Below, piece after piece: positions 1-9,730 of a DNA stretch of 64,000 nt; position 1 is the stretch's first letter, and each line of letters opens with the position of its first letter. A model generated the notes under the pieces. That model made no database searches, was not told the origin of the DNA, and was given only the letters and a program-made list of their open reading frames with translations. The DNA is from Sphingobacteriales bacterium (GTDB lineage Bacteria; Bacteroidota; Bacteroidia; Chitinophagales; UBA2359). The translations under genes and the position numbers were made by a program. Where the stretch lies: positions 3,162,001-3,226,000 of the forward strand of contig CP064999.1 of assembly GCA_016700115.1 (NCBI GenBank), written 5' to 3'.

Positions 1-226
1 TTAGTAGATAGCGGGTAAATTGGCAAAAATTTAAACCACATTGTAGCTGGGTTAAGTACTTTGCACTCATTATTAGGCAAGGATTAGGTGAAAATTTATG
101 GCTAACCTAGCTTTTTTTTCATTTAGCCTCGATTTGGGTTCTTACGTCAAAAAAACGGGAAAGTTAAAGTTTGGGGTAAAAAAATCCCCTCATAAATCTT
201 TCAATTTACAAGGGGAATTAAGTGGG
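1..226. other. leading noncoding stretch
   Basis: AT-rich sequence with no convincing coding region. A 68-codon open frame crosses it and runs into the tRNA gene on the other strand, so I treat that frame as spurious. Confidence 0.5.
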
Positions 227-297
227 AGGTCGGAACCGGATTCGAACCGGTGTACGAGGTTTTGCAGACCTCTGCCTAGCCACTCGGCCATCCGACC
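227..297 (-). tRNA. tRNA-Cys (GCA)
   Basis: Read on the minus strand this folds as a complete 71-nt cloverleaf without encoded CCA. The acceptor arm GGTCGGA pairs with TCCGACC, the anticodon arm is GAGGT-CTGCAAA-ACCTC with anticodon GCA, and the T arm is CCGGT-TCGAATC-CGG. The discriminator base is U, as expected for cysteine tRNAs. No neighbouring tRNA genes are visible, so it appears to be a solitary gene. Confidence 0.95.
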
Positions 298-358
298 TGA
301 TTAAGTTTATTTTAAGCTCATTTAAAGCGGGTGTAAAAGTACAACTATATTTTGGGTT

Positions 359-733
359 TTATACACCTGAGCGCACTTTTTTTACTTCAACAAAAGTTTG
401 TCCCACCTGAATGTTTAGTGCCGGTACTTGCAGTTTAGTAACTTTCACAGTTACTTCTGCAATTTTTTCCGATAAATCATACACCTTGTCAGCTATAGAT
501 AAGGCGACATGTTCAAGCAAACGGGAGGGTATTGCCATCACCGAATCGCAAATCACAAACACTTTTTCATAATCAATCGTTCCGTTCAGGTCGTCTTTTG
601 CTGCAGCATCTACAACATTTGCGATGATATAGACATCTACCCGGAACGGAGTGCCGGTTGTTTGTTCTTCATCATAAAAACCGTGGCCCGAAAAAAACTG
701 AAGGTTTTCAATGCCGATACAGATGGAATACAT
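359..733 (-). CDS. folB: dihydroneopterin aldolase
   Basis: This 124-residue protein has the length and pattern of FolB, which cleaves 7,8-dihydroneopterin to 6-hydroxymethyl-dihydropterin and glycolaldehyde in cytosolic folate synthesis. Visible family features are the N-terminal strand IGIENLQFFSGHGFYDEE, the central DLNGTIDYEKV segment, and SRLLEHVALSIAD with the conserved glutamate, followed by the VTVKVTKLQVPA strand. Other folate genes are not adjacent, so it seems to be a single-gene unit ending just before the tRNA-Cys gene. The start ATG at 733 precedes a typical hydrophobic first strand. Confidence 0.88.
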   Translation of the reverse strand: MYSICIGIENLQFFSGHGFYDEEQTTGTPFRVDVYIIANVVDAAAKDDLNGTIDYEKVFVICDSVMAIPSRLLEHVALSIADKVYDLSEKIAEVTVKVTKLQVPALNIQVGQTFVEVKKVRSGV

Positions 734-843
734 ATTGAAAAAGAATTGTGGTGAACAGTTTTGCTAAATAAACTAAGCGACACAAAAATATTGCTTAATT
801 TTGTGCCATTAATATACGGCAATTTCAATAAAATTTAAATTTT

Positions 844-2067
844 ATGGCATCGAACGGCATGGAAACAGAAATTCGACATTTGAAAAGCGTGGGTCAGGAC
901 AAATATCGCTCACACGATTATTATCTGGTAGATGAGTTGCTGACAGACGAACATCGTTTAATCAGAGATACAGTACAGGCATGGGTTAAAAAGGAAATTT
1001 CTCCCATTATTGAAGATTATGCACAGCGCGCCCAGTTTCCCAAGCAAATCATTAAAGGGCTTGCAGAAGTCGGGGCATTTGGACCGACAATTCCTGTTGA
1101 ATACGGCGGTCAGGGGCTGGACTATATTTCTTATGGTATCATTATGCAAGAACTGGAACGTGGAGACTCAGGAGTTCGCTCTACTGCTTCTGTTCAGAGT
1201 TCATTGGTGATGTATCCTATTTTTACCTATGGTTCTGAAGAACAAAAGCGCAAATATCTTCCGAAATTAGGATCGGGAGAAATGATGGGCTGTTTTGGTT
1301 TAACAGAACCCAATCATGGTTCAAATCCCGGCGGAATGGAAACGAGATTTGAAGACAAAGGCAGTCATTATCTGCTCAATGGTGCAAAAATGTGGATTTC
1401 AAACGCTCCTTTTGCCGATATCGCTGTGGTTTGGGCAAAAGATGAAGCCGGGGTTATCAGAGGGTTGATTGTTGAGCGGGGAATGGAGGGATTCAGTACT
1501 CCCGAAACGCACGGTAAATGGTCGTTGAGAGCATCTGCAACCGGTGAACTGGTATTTGATAACGTAAAAGTTCCAAAGGAAAACCTGTTCCCTTTTGCAA
1601 AAGGATTGAAAGCTCCGTTGGGATGTCTTTCTTCTGCCCGTTTTGGAATAGCATGGGGAGCAATCGGTGCCGCTTTGGATTGTTATGATTCTGCTTTGCG
1701 ATATTCTTTAGAGCGTATCCAATTTGAGAAACCGATCGGTGCGTTTCAGTTGACCCAAAAGAAGTTAGCCGAAATGATTACCGAAATCACCAAAGCTCAA
1801 TTGCTCGCCTGGCGTTTGGGGGTATTGAAAAATGAAGACCGGGCAACTGCTGCTCAAATTTCTATGGCCAAAAGAAATAATGTTGATATGGCATTGCACA
1901 TTGCTCGTGAAGCAAGACAAATTCACGGTGGAATGGGCATTACCGGCGAATTCCCAATCATGCGCCACATGATGAATTTAGAATCAGTCATTACTTATGA
2001 AGGTACTCATGACATACATTTGCTCATTACCGGAATGGACGTAACCGGAATCAATGCTTTTAAATAA
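844..2067 (+). CDS. gcdH: acyl-CoA dehydrogenase, glutaryl-CoA dehydrogenase type
   Basis: This 407-residue flavoprotein has the three acyl-CoA dehydrogenase domains: a helical N-terminus (about 30-145), a middle beta domain with the FAD-binding CFGLTEPNHGSNPGGMET segment (about 150-260), and a helical C-terminus. The active-site motif TYEGTHDIH places the catalytic base at Glu386, the arrangement typical of glutaryl-CoA dehydrogenases, which convert glutaryl-CoA to crotonyl-CoA in lysine and tryptophan breakdown. The N-terminal part is also GCDH-like. A TAATTTTG element at 796-803 resembles a Bacteroidota -7 box. No other genes of the pathway are nearby, and substrate specificity is inferred from motifs only. 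Confidence 0.82.
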   Translation: MASNGMETEIRHLKSVGQDKYRSHDYYLVDELLTDEHRLIRDTVQAWVKKEISPIIEDYAQRAQFPKQIIKGLAEVGAFGPTIPVEYGGQGLDYISYGIIMQELERGDSGVRSTASVQSSLVMYPIFTYGSEEQKRKYLPKLGSGEMMGCFGLTEPNHGSNPGGMETRFEDKGSHYLLNGAKMWISNAPFADIAVVWAKDEAGVIRGLIVERGMEGFSTPETHGKWSLRASATGELVFDNVKVPKENLFPFAKGLKAPLGCLSSARFGIAWGAIGAALDCYDSALRYSLERIQFEKPIGAFQLTQKKLAEMITEITKAQLLAWRLGVLKNEDRATAAQISMAKRNNVDMALHIAREARQIHGGMGITGEFPIMRHMMNLESVITYEGTHDIHLLITGMDVTGINAFK

Positions 2068-2344
2068 ATTAAGTAGTTACTGATTTTCTTACCAATACCT
2101 ACCGTTTTGCTGCCGGTTATTTCTGTAGGCGGCGGTTCATTGGAAGTAGTGCCATCATTGTTGCCGCTCATATATTTACCAAGTGCATCAACACTTTCGA
2201 CCTTGCAATTTCAACAACTAAACCTGCCTGATGGCAATAAAAATCGGTATGTAATACAAAAGGGGGTGTTGTCTTCTAGCATTTTGCCTTCAGGTTATTG
2301 CCGGATTAACAGGCAGTATTTACTTTCCCACTCCTACGCCTACC

Positions 2345-2851
2345 GTGGCCGCAATCACCGCACTTAAAGATGAATTTGTAATTGCCGTAACAAATGCTGT
2401 TTTTGGCGGAACCCCCTTAAAACTCATCAGAGACCAAAAAAAGGATGCTTTGATTGATGCTTTGCGATTGTTGGCAAGCAATATTGAAGATACAGGTGGT
2501 AATGATGCTGCAAAATTAGCCGATACCGGTTTTTATATTTACGGAGGTCCAAAAAGTTTATGGCCGATACCGGGCAATATCGAAAACCTTCGTCTGAGTT
2601 ATGACAAAATCAGAAGTACAGTTGTGGTAAGGGTAAATAAAGCCAATTTTACCCTGATGTATGAATGTCGTTACACGGAAGGCGAATTTAGCGAAAATGC
2701 GGATTGGATTTATCTGCCCGAATCTACAAAAACCAAAATGATTATTTCCGGTCTGACTCTTGGAAGAAGTATTTGGGTACAGGTGAGATGTATTAACGGA
2801 AAAGGTAAAGGTAATTGGAGTGACCCCGCACAACTGATTTTCATACATTAG
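2345..2851 (+). CDS. hypothetical protein with C-terminal fibronectin III-like domain, start uncertain
   Basis: The 168-residue reading frame has an alpha-helical N-terminal half (about 1-70: LKDEFVIAV..., DALIDALRLLASNIED) and a beta-rich C-terminal half (about 85-168) ending in ISGLTLGRSIWVQVRCINGKGKGNWSDPAQ, which looks like the last strands of a fibronectin type III fold. The only listed start is GTG at 2345, but the frame stays open upstream to a TAA near 2246 and encodes a PTPTPT stretch just before. The natural N-terminus is therefore probably longer, or its start codon has been lost. Cytoplasmic or surface location cannot be told. I do not recognise a specific function. Confidence 0.5.
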   Translation: MAAITALKDEFVIAVTNAVFGGTPLKLIRDQKKDALIDALRLLASNIEDTGGNDAAKLADTGFYIYGGPKSLWPIPGNIENLRLSYDKIRSTVVVRVNKANFTLMYECRYTEGEFSENADWIYLPESTKTKMIISGLTLGRSIWVQVRCINGKGKGNWSDPAQLIFIH

Positions 2852-2921
2852 AATACAAGTATTTGCAGGTCTCATAAATCAAATCCCACTCCCAATTTTT
2901 GAGAGTTGGATTTGTTTTATG

Positions 2922-3410
2922 TAACGTGAAGAAGGGATTAGTTTGTGGTAGATATCGGGATTGAAAATGTTAAAGAGGTTTCATTTGATATAGTTTTGAG
3001 TTTGTAAATCCAATTCACCAACCGACAGCTTCTGATATTAAGCTTCAGAAATCAGACAAACATATTGTGTTATACAGCGTAGCAAACGACCTGTTGATTT
3101 GTTATAGGTTGTCGTGATGCACAACTTCCTTACGATATTAATCCCGGTAAATGAACGGGGTGCGATCAAATCGGTTGACGATATTCTGAAATCGGTTTGC
3201 GACATAGAACCAGCCCGGCACAGAAAACCGGAAAACGCATTGTCACAAATAGCTGCTGCTCTTATAGCCTGTCAAACCCTTGACAAAAAACCTCATGTGC
3301 TCATACCGAATGTCATAAATTATCTGAGCGCAGCTTAGAAATTTATACTTCCGGTTGTTAAAGCCTTACAAAATGAGACTTGCAGGTGATTCTAATCCCT
3401 GCCTCACGTT
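2922..3410 (+). mobile_element. decayed IS982-family element
   Basis: Both ends resemble those of the fuller IS982 copy at 29884-30970: a left end starting TAACGTGAAGAAGGG and a right end CTGCCTCACGTT. The open part at 3114-3338 matches the C-terminal end of that transposase (DDILKSVCDIEPARHRKPEN; LIACQTLDKKP..LIPN). Nearly all of the transposase before this is deleted, so it is a short non-autonomous remnant. Confidence 0.75.
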
Positions 3411-3453
3411 GTTATAGTATAAAAAAGTTTGTAAATTCAAGGATTGTCCTTTG

Positions 3454-5460
3454 CTATCTTTGAATCACAATTTTACGACTTGCTTTAGAACCATCCTGAG
3501 TTAAAAAGCTGCAAATATATGTTCCGTCAGGGATAGCTTGAGTGTTAAATTTCAAGGTATAAATTCCGGGTTGTTGTTGTTCGTTAAGCAAAGTTGCCAA
3601 ATGCTTACCGCTCAGGTCGTGAATTGAGGCGGTAATATTCTGAAGTTTGGACAAGGCATAGTGCAAGTGTACTTCCGTGCCTGTTGACGGGTTTGGGTAT
3701 GCGGCAAGGAATAGGACAGATCCGGTAGGTTTAACAATCGGATTGGAATCCGGGGAAATTGTAGAAGTGAATACCGGTGCCGGATCCGGAGAATTTGGAT
3801 TATCCGGAGCGGGGGTTGTTGAATTAATTAAATGAGAGGTTTGATCTAACGTGTATCTTGCTGCATCAAAAGTCTCTGTAATAGATGGAGTAAGTTTGGT
3901 ATCTATCACATACCAATCGGCCTGAGCACGGGTATTGTCAAGATCAAGTACAAAATATCCATGATCGGGAATATTGATGTATTTTGCATGAGGGTTGGCG
4001 TTGAGTGCCAGCGTTTCAGCTAAACTCACCGGAATTCCGGCAGGAAGTGCTTCATCATTTGCACTGGTAATACTTGTGGTAACAAATTCGACACCAAAAG
4101 CCCCTTCGCCGGTATCAGGATTATAAGAGCCTGTGGGATCAAGGGTAATGTCGGCTGCAATACCGAGGTGAATATCGCCGGTCAAGACGACAAAGTTTTT
4201 AATTCCAAGACTATCAATTAAATTTTTAAATCTCAGTCTTTCAGCCGGATAACCGTCCCACATATCGTTGTTGTCAATCAATCCTAATGTATTGATTGTG
4301 GTAAATACTACCTGATTGCCAAACACTTTCCATTTGGCTGTAGAACTGCCCAATTCGTTGAGCAGCCATTCAGCCTGTTCATGTCCTAAAATAGTACGGT
4401 CGGGGTTGTTTGTTTCGGGATCTGAGAAAGGTATTTGCTCCTCCCGGCCTTCTAAACGGGTATCGAGCATAAACAAATCGGCCATATCGCCATAATGTAT
4501 GGTGCGGTAAATTTTTCGGGGCTGACCGGGTTCGGGTTCCCGAATGGGCATCCATTCAAAATAGGCCTGTATAGCATTGGTCTTTCTGGTTTGGTAATCT
4601 CCTTCGCCGGCATCGTGATTTTCTGCACCGTCAAGCCAGGCATTATTGGCAACTTCGTGGTCGTCCCAAACAGTAAAAAACGGATGTTGTTGATGTGCAC
4701 GTCTTAAGTCAGGATCTAATTTGTACAGTGAATGTCGCGTGCGGTAATCTTCGAGTGATAATATTTCATGTTCGGGTTCATATTGCCGGATGCTGCTGGA
4801 AAAATCACCGCTCGGTCCGTATTCGTAGATATAGTCACCAAGGTGAATAACAGCATCCAGATCGGTTCGGTCGGCAATCCTTCCATACGCATTAAAATAA
4901 CCATGTTGATAATGACTACAGGAAGCAACGGCAAAACGCAATTTATTGACATTTCCAACCGGAACAGTTCTGGTCCGGCCAGTCATCGAATTTACCCCAA
5001 GTGCTGAAAAATTATAGTAATAAGCTGATCCCGGGCTTAGGTCAGTAACATCAATTTTTACAGTAAAATCCCGTTCAGCGTTGGTTGTAAATACTCCTGT
5101 TTGAATAATATTGGTCATTTCAGGATCGGTTGCCATTTTCCATTCAACGTCAATCGGGTTATCGTCCTGTGGCGTTATCCGGGTCCATATAATTACCCGA
5201 TCGGTCAAAGGGTCTCCCGAAGCTACACCATGGTAAAAAGGGGCGTAAAGCGTGTCATAAGGAAGGGTTCCCATCTCGGAAGCATTTTTACGGGAATGGT
5301 TTAACACATGACCATTCAAAATATTGGGTTCTTGCAATACCTGTTCCCAGGGCTTTATATTTTTGATAGCATCAAGTTCCTGTTGAGTTTGTGCATTAAG
5401 CATTGATACAGATAGAAAAAGGAAATGCAAAAAGGTAAAAAGGTGAAAAATCCGCTTCAT
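3454..5460 (-). CDS. secreted PhoD-like alkaline phosphatase with T9SS sorting domain
   Basis: A 668-residue precursor. Residues 1-23 form a signal peptide ending in LNAQT. The region from about 75 to 540 is a PhoD-family phosphatase: an N-terminal beta domain (FYHGVASGDPLTDRVIIWTRI) then a metallophosphoesterase core with FAVASCSHYQHGYFNAY, HLGDYIYEYG, VWDDHEVANNAW and VVLTGDIHLG, which carry the expected metal ligands. After a proline-rich linker the last 90 residues form a type A T9SS sorting domain (AYPNPSTGTEVHLHY ... IPDGTYICSF). It should act on phosphoesters outside the cell or on its surface. It is transcribed divergently from lipB, with about 220 bp between them. Confidence 0.9.
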   Translation of the reverse strand: MKRIFHLFTFLHFLFLSVSMLNAQTQQELDAIKNIKPWEQVLQEPNILNGHVLNHSRKNASEMGTLPYDTLYAPFYHGVASGDPLTDRVIIWTRITPQDDNPIDVEWKMATDPEMTNIIQTGVFTTNAERDFTVKIDVTDLSPGSAYYYNFSALGVNSMTGRTRTVPVGNVNKLRFAVASCSHYQHGYFNAYGRIADRTDLDAVIHLGDYIYEYGPSGDFSSSIRQYEPEHEILSLEDYRTRHSLYKLDPDLRRAHQQHPFFTVWDDHEVANNAWLDGAENHDAGEGDYQTRKTNAIQAYFEWMPIREPEPGQPRKIYRTIHYGDMADLFMLDTRLEGREEQIPFSDPETNNPDRTILGHEQAEWLLNELGSSTAKWKVFGNQVVFTTINTLGLIDNNDMWDGYPAERLRFKNLIDSLGIKNFVVLTGDIHLGIAADITLDPTGSYNPDTGEGAFGVEFVTTSITSANDEALPAGIPVSLAETLALNANPHAKYINIPDHGYFVLDLDNTRAQADWYVIDTKLTPSITETFDAARYTLDQTSHLINSTTPAPDNPNSPDPAPVFTSTISPDSNPIVKPTGSVLFLAAYPNPSTGTEVHLHYALSKLQNITASIHDLSGKHLATLLNEQQQPGIYTLKFNTQAIPDGTYICSFLTQDGSKASRKIVIQR

Positions 5461-5679
5461 GTTTGAGAGTATTTAGTAAGATTTGAAAAGTTCATTCAAT
5501 ATAATCCCAAAGATACGGAAATTACCACAAACCCTTCTTTATTTGTAACCTTCAGGGTTAAACAAAACTGAATTCAAAAGTAAAACCTGAATAGACGAAC
5601 TGTTTAACAACAAATACAGTTAAAGTTGTGGTCGCAGGTTAATTCCTGTATTTTATGACTATCATCAAACTCAGATTTA

Positions 5680-6384
5680 GTGAAGAATCGTGAAATATTG
5701 TTTGCAGATTGGGGCGAAATAGGCTATAAAGCAGCCTGGGATAAGCAGGATGCATTGTTGCAAAACATCATAGCCAAAAAAATAAAAAACAGAAACATAC
5801 CGCAGGAAGAACAGGAAATAACTGACAATTATTTGATTTTTTGTTCTCACCCGCATGTTTATACGTTAGGCAAAACCGGTTCAATTGCCAATTTGCTGTT
5901 ATCCGAAGACCTGTTAAAAGAATTGGGTATTGAATTTTTCCATACAAACCGAGGGGGAGATATAACCTATCATGGTCCGGGTCAGGTTGTCGGTTATCCA
6001 ATCTTAGACCTTGAAAACTTTTTTACAGACATCCATCGTTATATGCGAAACCTCGAAGAAGTCATTATTGCCACGTTAGCCGAATATGGATTAAAAGGTG
6101 AACGACTTTCAGGAAGCACAGGTGTTTGGTTAGATATTCAAAAACCACACCGTGTCAGAAAAATTTGTGCCATGGGAGTCAGAACAAGCCGTTGGGTAAC
6201 CATGCATGGATGGGCTTTAAATGTCAATTCGGATTTGAGTTATTTTAACAATATTATTCCATGTGGAATCACAGATAAAGCGGTAACCTCTTTAAACAAA
6301 GAACTGGAATTGGATTGGGTAGATGAAGAGGAGGTAAAAACACATTTAAAAAGGCATTTCTATCGTATCTTTGAAGGGAGGTAA
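5680..6384 (+). CDS. lipB: octanoyltransferase
   Basis: This 234-residue enzyme transfers octanoyl groups from acyl carrier protein to lipoyl domains, the first step of lipoate synthesis in the cytosol. Diagnostic motifs are VYTLGKTG, the substrate loop TNRGGDITYHGPGQ, the lysine motif KICAMGVR (Lys161), the WVTMHGWALNV strand, and IIPCGI, which supplies the catalytic cysteine (Cys195). The start is GTG at 5680: the same frame reaches a TGA near 5654 with no ATG between. Lipoyl synthase (lipA) is not in the window. Confidence 0.93.
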   Translation: MKNREILFADWGEIGYKAAWDKQDALLQNIIAKKIKNRNIPQEEQEITDNYLIFCSHPHVYTLGKTGSIANLLLSEDLLKELGIEFFHTNRGGDITYHGPGQVVGYPILDLENFFTDIHRYMRNLEEVIIATLAEYGLKGERLSGSTGVWLDIQKPHRVRKICAMGVRTSRWVTMHGWALNVNSDLSYFNNIIPCGITDKAVTSLNKELELDWVDEEEVKTHLKRHFYRIFEGR

Positions 6385-6531
6385 TTGCCTAACACGTTGC
6401 ACTTTACCCCTAAATTATGTTCTGTTTACAATTTGCTTGTTTTTATCAGAAATCGCTTATCTTTGTAAAACCTTACATCATGGATTTAAGCTAAATTTCG
6501 CCCAACTCCCACCTACCAAAACTTGCTTGTC

Positions 6532-9261
6532 ATGCAACCAATAGCTTATATAGATAACCAACCTTACAATATCCGTCAGGGTGAAACCATCCTGTCTTTC
6601 ATCAAAAGACATCTCGGCAATAAATTAGTCCCTACACTTTGTGATGCACCAAACCTCGAACCCTTTGGTTCCTGTAGAGTTTGCAGCGTTGATGTTGCTT
6701 TGAAAGAAGGAGGAGCAGTTAAAACACAAGCTTCCTGTCATACTCCGGTGATGGCAGGCACTTATATTTATCCCAATTCTGAACGCATACAAAAACTTAG
6801 AAAAAACATCATTGAGCTTGTTTTAACCGACCACCCTTTAGATTGCCTTACCTGTGAGGTCAACAACAACTGCGAACTGCAGGATGTTGCTGCAAGAGTA
6901 GGCATCCGCAAAGTGCGATATCCCGAAGGCAAAACTCATTTGAATACTGAAAAAGACCTAAGTCATCCCTATATGACTTCAGACTTCAGTAAGTGTATCA
7001 ATTGTTACCGATGTGTGAGAGCTTGTGATGAGGTGCAAGGTGAATTTGTCCTGAGTATGGCAGGAAGAGGGTTCGACAGTCATATCATCAAAAGTTTTGG
7101 CGACAATTTCCTCAATTCAGATTGTGTCAGTTGTGGTGCTTGTGCTCAGGCATGCCCTACCTCTGCCATCAGCGATGTGTTTGAATCTAAATCCATAGTC
7201 GGAACTGAAAAAACAAGAACTGTTTGCACCTATTGCGGTGTGGGTTGCAACCTGGAAGTCGCAACTGTAAACGGGAGCATTAAAAGCATTCAAGCACCTT
7301 ATGATGCAGAAGTCAATCAAGGACATACTTGCCTGAAAGGGCGTTTCGCCTTTTCGTTTTACAAGCATCCTGACCGTTTGCGCACACCACTTATTAAAAT
7401 TGATGGCAGGTTTGTGCCTGCAACCTGGGATGAAGCTTATGATTTTATTGCCCAAAAACTCATAGAAATTAAAGCCAAATACGGACCGGATTCTATCGGA
7501 GGAATTTCTTCTGCAAGATGTACGAATGAAGAAAACTATTTGATGCAGAAATTTATTCGGGCAGTCATAGGAACAAATAATATTGACAGTTGTGCCCGGG
7601 TATGTCATTCACCGACTGCTTTAGGACTTCAGCGCACCTTTGGCACCGGGGCTGCTACCAATTCGATCATAGATCTCAAACATACTGACTGTATGTTGGT
7701 CATCGGTGCAAATCCAACGGATGCCCATCCGGTAACCGGCGCTAAATTGAAACAAGCAGCCATGCAGGGGAAAACCCTTATCATTATAGATCCCCGAAAA
7801 ACCAAACTTGCACGATATGCTGATTATCATCTACAGCTTCGTCCCGGTACTAATGTGGCAGTTCTGAATATGATGCTTCATTACATCATTAAAGAAGGGT
7901 TGGAAGATAAAAACTTTATAGAACTTCGAACCGAAGGTTATGACGACTTTAAAGCTCAAATTCTCAGCCTCAACATTGAAGAATTGGAGCAGGTGAGCGG
8001 GGTAAACCGTGAATTGGTGAGAAAGGCAGCAATTGCTTACGCCTCTTCCAACTCTGCTATGTCTTTTCATGGATTAGGTGTTACAGAACATACACAAGGC
8101 ACTTATGCGGTGATGTTGATTGCAGATCTGGCAATGATAACGGGAAATATCGGACGTGCAGGTGTAGGTGTTAATCCACTCAGAGGGCAGAATAATGTAC
8201 AAGGTGCCGCAGATATGGGCTGTCAACCTCATCAGGGAGCCGGTTATTTAGACGTTACTAACCCTGAAATTCACCAAATGTATGAAAACTTCTACCATGC
8301 CAAACTGCCTTTGCATGTCGGGTATAAAATACCTCAGATGTATGATGCTGCTTTGGCAGGGAAATTTAAAGCCTTATGGATAATGGGCGAAGACATCGTT
8401 CAAACAGACCCCAATACTCAAAAAGTACTTGCAGCCATTGATGAACTCGAACTTTTTGTCGTTCAGGAAATTTTCATGACCGAAACTTCCAAACGCGCAA
8501 CGGTTGTTTTACCGGCAGCCTCATTTTTAGAAAAAAGTGGAACTTTTACCAACGGCGAAAGACGCATCCAAAGAGTCAATCAAATTGTTCCCCCAATTGA
8601 AGGCACAAAATCAGACGGTCAAATCATGGTGGACATTATGAACCGGATGGGATATGAACAACCCGACTACAACCCAGATACTGTATTGAAAGAAATTGCC
8701 CAAATTGTTCCTTTCTTTAAAGGGGTAAAATGGGCGGAATTAGGCGAGAACGGTAAACAATGGCCGGTAAATGCCAACGGAACCGATACGCCTATATTGC
8801 ATATAGAAACATTTAAAAGGGGAAAAGGCAAGTTTCAATTTGCCGACTTTAAAGAAACTCAGGAATTGGTTGCCAACGGTAAAACCTATCCGTATATCAT
8901 TACCACCAACCGTGAATTGGAACATTACAATTCCGGCACCATGACCCGTAGAACAGCCAACGTTGAACTACTCACTGAAGATGTGTTACTAATACATCCG
9001 GAAGATGCTAAAAAACACCTGATAAATGAAGGTGATTTGGTCTGTGTTGAGTCAGCGCGAGGGAAGGTGGATATAAAAGCAAAAATAACCGAAGAAGTCA
9101 AACCGGGTATTCTGAGCACTACTTTCCATTTTCCGGAATTGATGATCAATAATATAACTTCAGATATTCATGATACCGAAGCACTCTGTCCCGAATACAA
9201 AGTAGTGGCAGTGAATATCAGAAAAAGCAGAGGGAAAAGATTGATGCCTGAGCAAGTTTAA
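6532..9261 (+). CDS. fdhF: formate dehydrogenase alpha subunit (Mo-bisMGD, cysteine type, NuoG-like N-terminus)
   Basis: Using ATG at 6532 (a TTG lies three codons upstream) the protein has 909 residues. In order: a plant-type 2Fe-2S domain (FGSCRVC..CHTPV), a His-Cys3 iron-sulfur motif (HPLDCLTCEVNNNC), a two-cluster ferredoxin domain (CINCYRCVRAC; CVSCGACAQACP), the 4Fe-4S site of the molybdopterin domain (CTYCGVGC ... GHTCLKG), and the molybdopterin oxidoreductase body with its dinucleotide-binding C-terminal domain. The catalytic pair is Cys358-His359 in CARVCHSPTA, so it uses cysteine rather than selenocysteine. Formate oxidation, or the reverse reaction, is inferred from this pair. No NADH/flavin subunit or FdhD sulfurtransferase gene is adjacent, so its electron partner is unknown. 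Confidence 0.88.
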   Translation: MQPIAYIDNQPYNIRQGETILSFIKRHLGNKLVPTLCDAPNLEPFGSCRVCSVDVALKEGGAVKTQASCHTPVMAGTYIYPNSERIQKLRKNIIELVLTDHPLDCLTCEVNNNCELQDVAARVGIRKVRYPEGKTHLNTEKDLSHPYMTSDFSKCINCYRCVRACDEVQGEFVLSMAGRGFDSHIIKSFGDNFLNSDCVSCGACAQACPTSAISDVFESKSIVGTEKTRTVCTYCGVGCNLEVATVNGSIKSIQAPYDAEVNQGHTCLKGRFAFSFYKHPDRLRTPLIKIDGRFVPATWDEAYDFIAQKLIEIKAKYGPDSIGGISSARCTNEENYLMQKFIRAVIGTNNIDSCARVCHSPTALGLQRTFGTGAATNSIIDLKHTDCMLVIGANPTDAHPVTGAKLKQAAMQGKTLIIIDPRKTKLARYADYHLQLRPGTNVAVLNMMLHYIIKEGLEDKNFIELRTEGYDDFKAQILSLNIEELEQVSGVNRELVRKAAIAYASSNSAMSFHGLGVTEHTQGTYAVMLIADLAMITGNIGRAGVGVNPLRGQNNVQGAADMGCQPHQGAGYLDVTNPEIHQMYENFYHAKLPLHVGYKIPQMYDAALAGKFKALWIMGEDIVQTDPNTQKVLAAIDELELFVVQEIFMTETSKRATVVLPAASFLEKSGTFTNGERRIQRVNQIVPPIEGTKSDGQIMVDIMNRMGYEQPDYNPDTVLKEIAQIVPFFKGVKWAELGENGKQWPVNANGTDTPILHIETFKRGKGKFQFADFKETQELVANGKTYPYIITTNRELEHYNSGTMTRRTANVELLTEDVLLIHPEDAKKHLINEGDLVCVESARGKVDIKAKITEEVKPGILSTTFHFPELMINNITSDIHDTEALCPEYKVVAVNIRKSRGKRLMPEQV

Positions 9262-9312
9262 GTTCAATTCAACACACGTATATTTTTTAATTCACCAAAA
9301 CAAACATTTATT

Positions 9313-9561
9313 ATGAGCGGAGGTATTATTTACACACTAATTGTTGGAGCGATAATCGGCTGGTTAGTCGGCTTTCTGAAAAAAGGCTATGGTTTTGGAA
9401 TTATCGGCAATATCATTGTTGGAGTGCTGGGAGCATTTTTTGGCTACTGGTTATTCGGGTTAATCGGTATTTCGTTAGGAACTGGACTCTTTAGCGATTT
9501 GATAACCGGTGTTATTGGAGCTTTTGTCCTCCTATTTTTAATAGGATTAATCCGCAGGTAG
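9313..9561 (+). CDS. GlsB/YeaQ/YmgE family membrane protein
   Basis: An 82-residue, glycine-rich, very hydrophobic protein with three predicted membrane segments. It shows the family pattern GAIIGWLVGFLKKGYGFGIIGNI followed by GVLGAFFGYWLFGL and a last helix ending in LIGLIRR. Relatives are small inner-membrane proteins often induced by general stress, of unknown molecular role. It starts about 50 bp after the formate dehydrogenase gene and could be cotranscribed with it. Confidence 0.85.
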   Translation: MSGGIIYTLIVGAIIGWLVGFLKKGYGFGIIGNIIVGVLGAFFGYWLFGLIGISLGTGLFSDLITGVIGAFVLLFLIGLIRR

Positions 9562-9631
9562 TCTGATTTAGGTTTAAGGGGGAGTGTTTTTTTATGTTTC
9601 TTCGTATAATTTCAAAGATTTTTTGGAAGTA

Positions 9632-9664
9632 CAAACAATATGAAACAAAAAAAACGTACTTTTG
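9632..9664 (+). promoter_or_regulatory. Bacteroidota-type promoter for rpsP-rimM
   Basis: TTTG at 9632-9635 and TACTTTTG at 9657-9664 are separated by 21 bp, matching the TTTG / TAnnTTTG form described for the primary sigma factor of Bacteroidota. The -7 box lies about 67 bp before the rpsP start codon. Confidence 0.6.
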
Positions 9665-9730
9665 CGCCCGCAATACCACTACCCGTTTATCTGGTCGGTG
9701 GACTTATTAACATCAAACTATCGAAAAACG

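Noticed and set aside
98..304. 68-codon frame at the left end
   Set aside because: It runs through the tRNA-Cys gene on the other strand and has no protein-like composition.
7117..7608. 163-codon minus-strand frame inside the formate dehydrogenase gene
   Set aside because: It is a shadow of the strongly supported fdhF frame, with all iron-sulfur motifs on the plus strand.
7591..7614. Selenocysteine in the formate dehydrogenase
   Set aside because: The catalytic codon is TGT (Cys358) followed by His, and there is no in-frame TGA.
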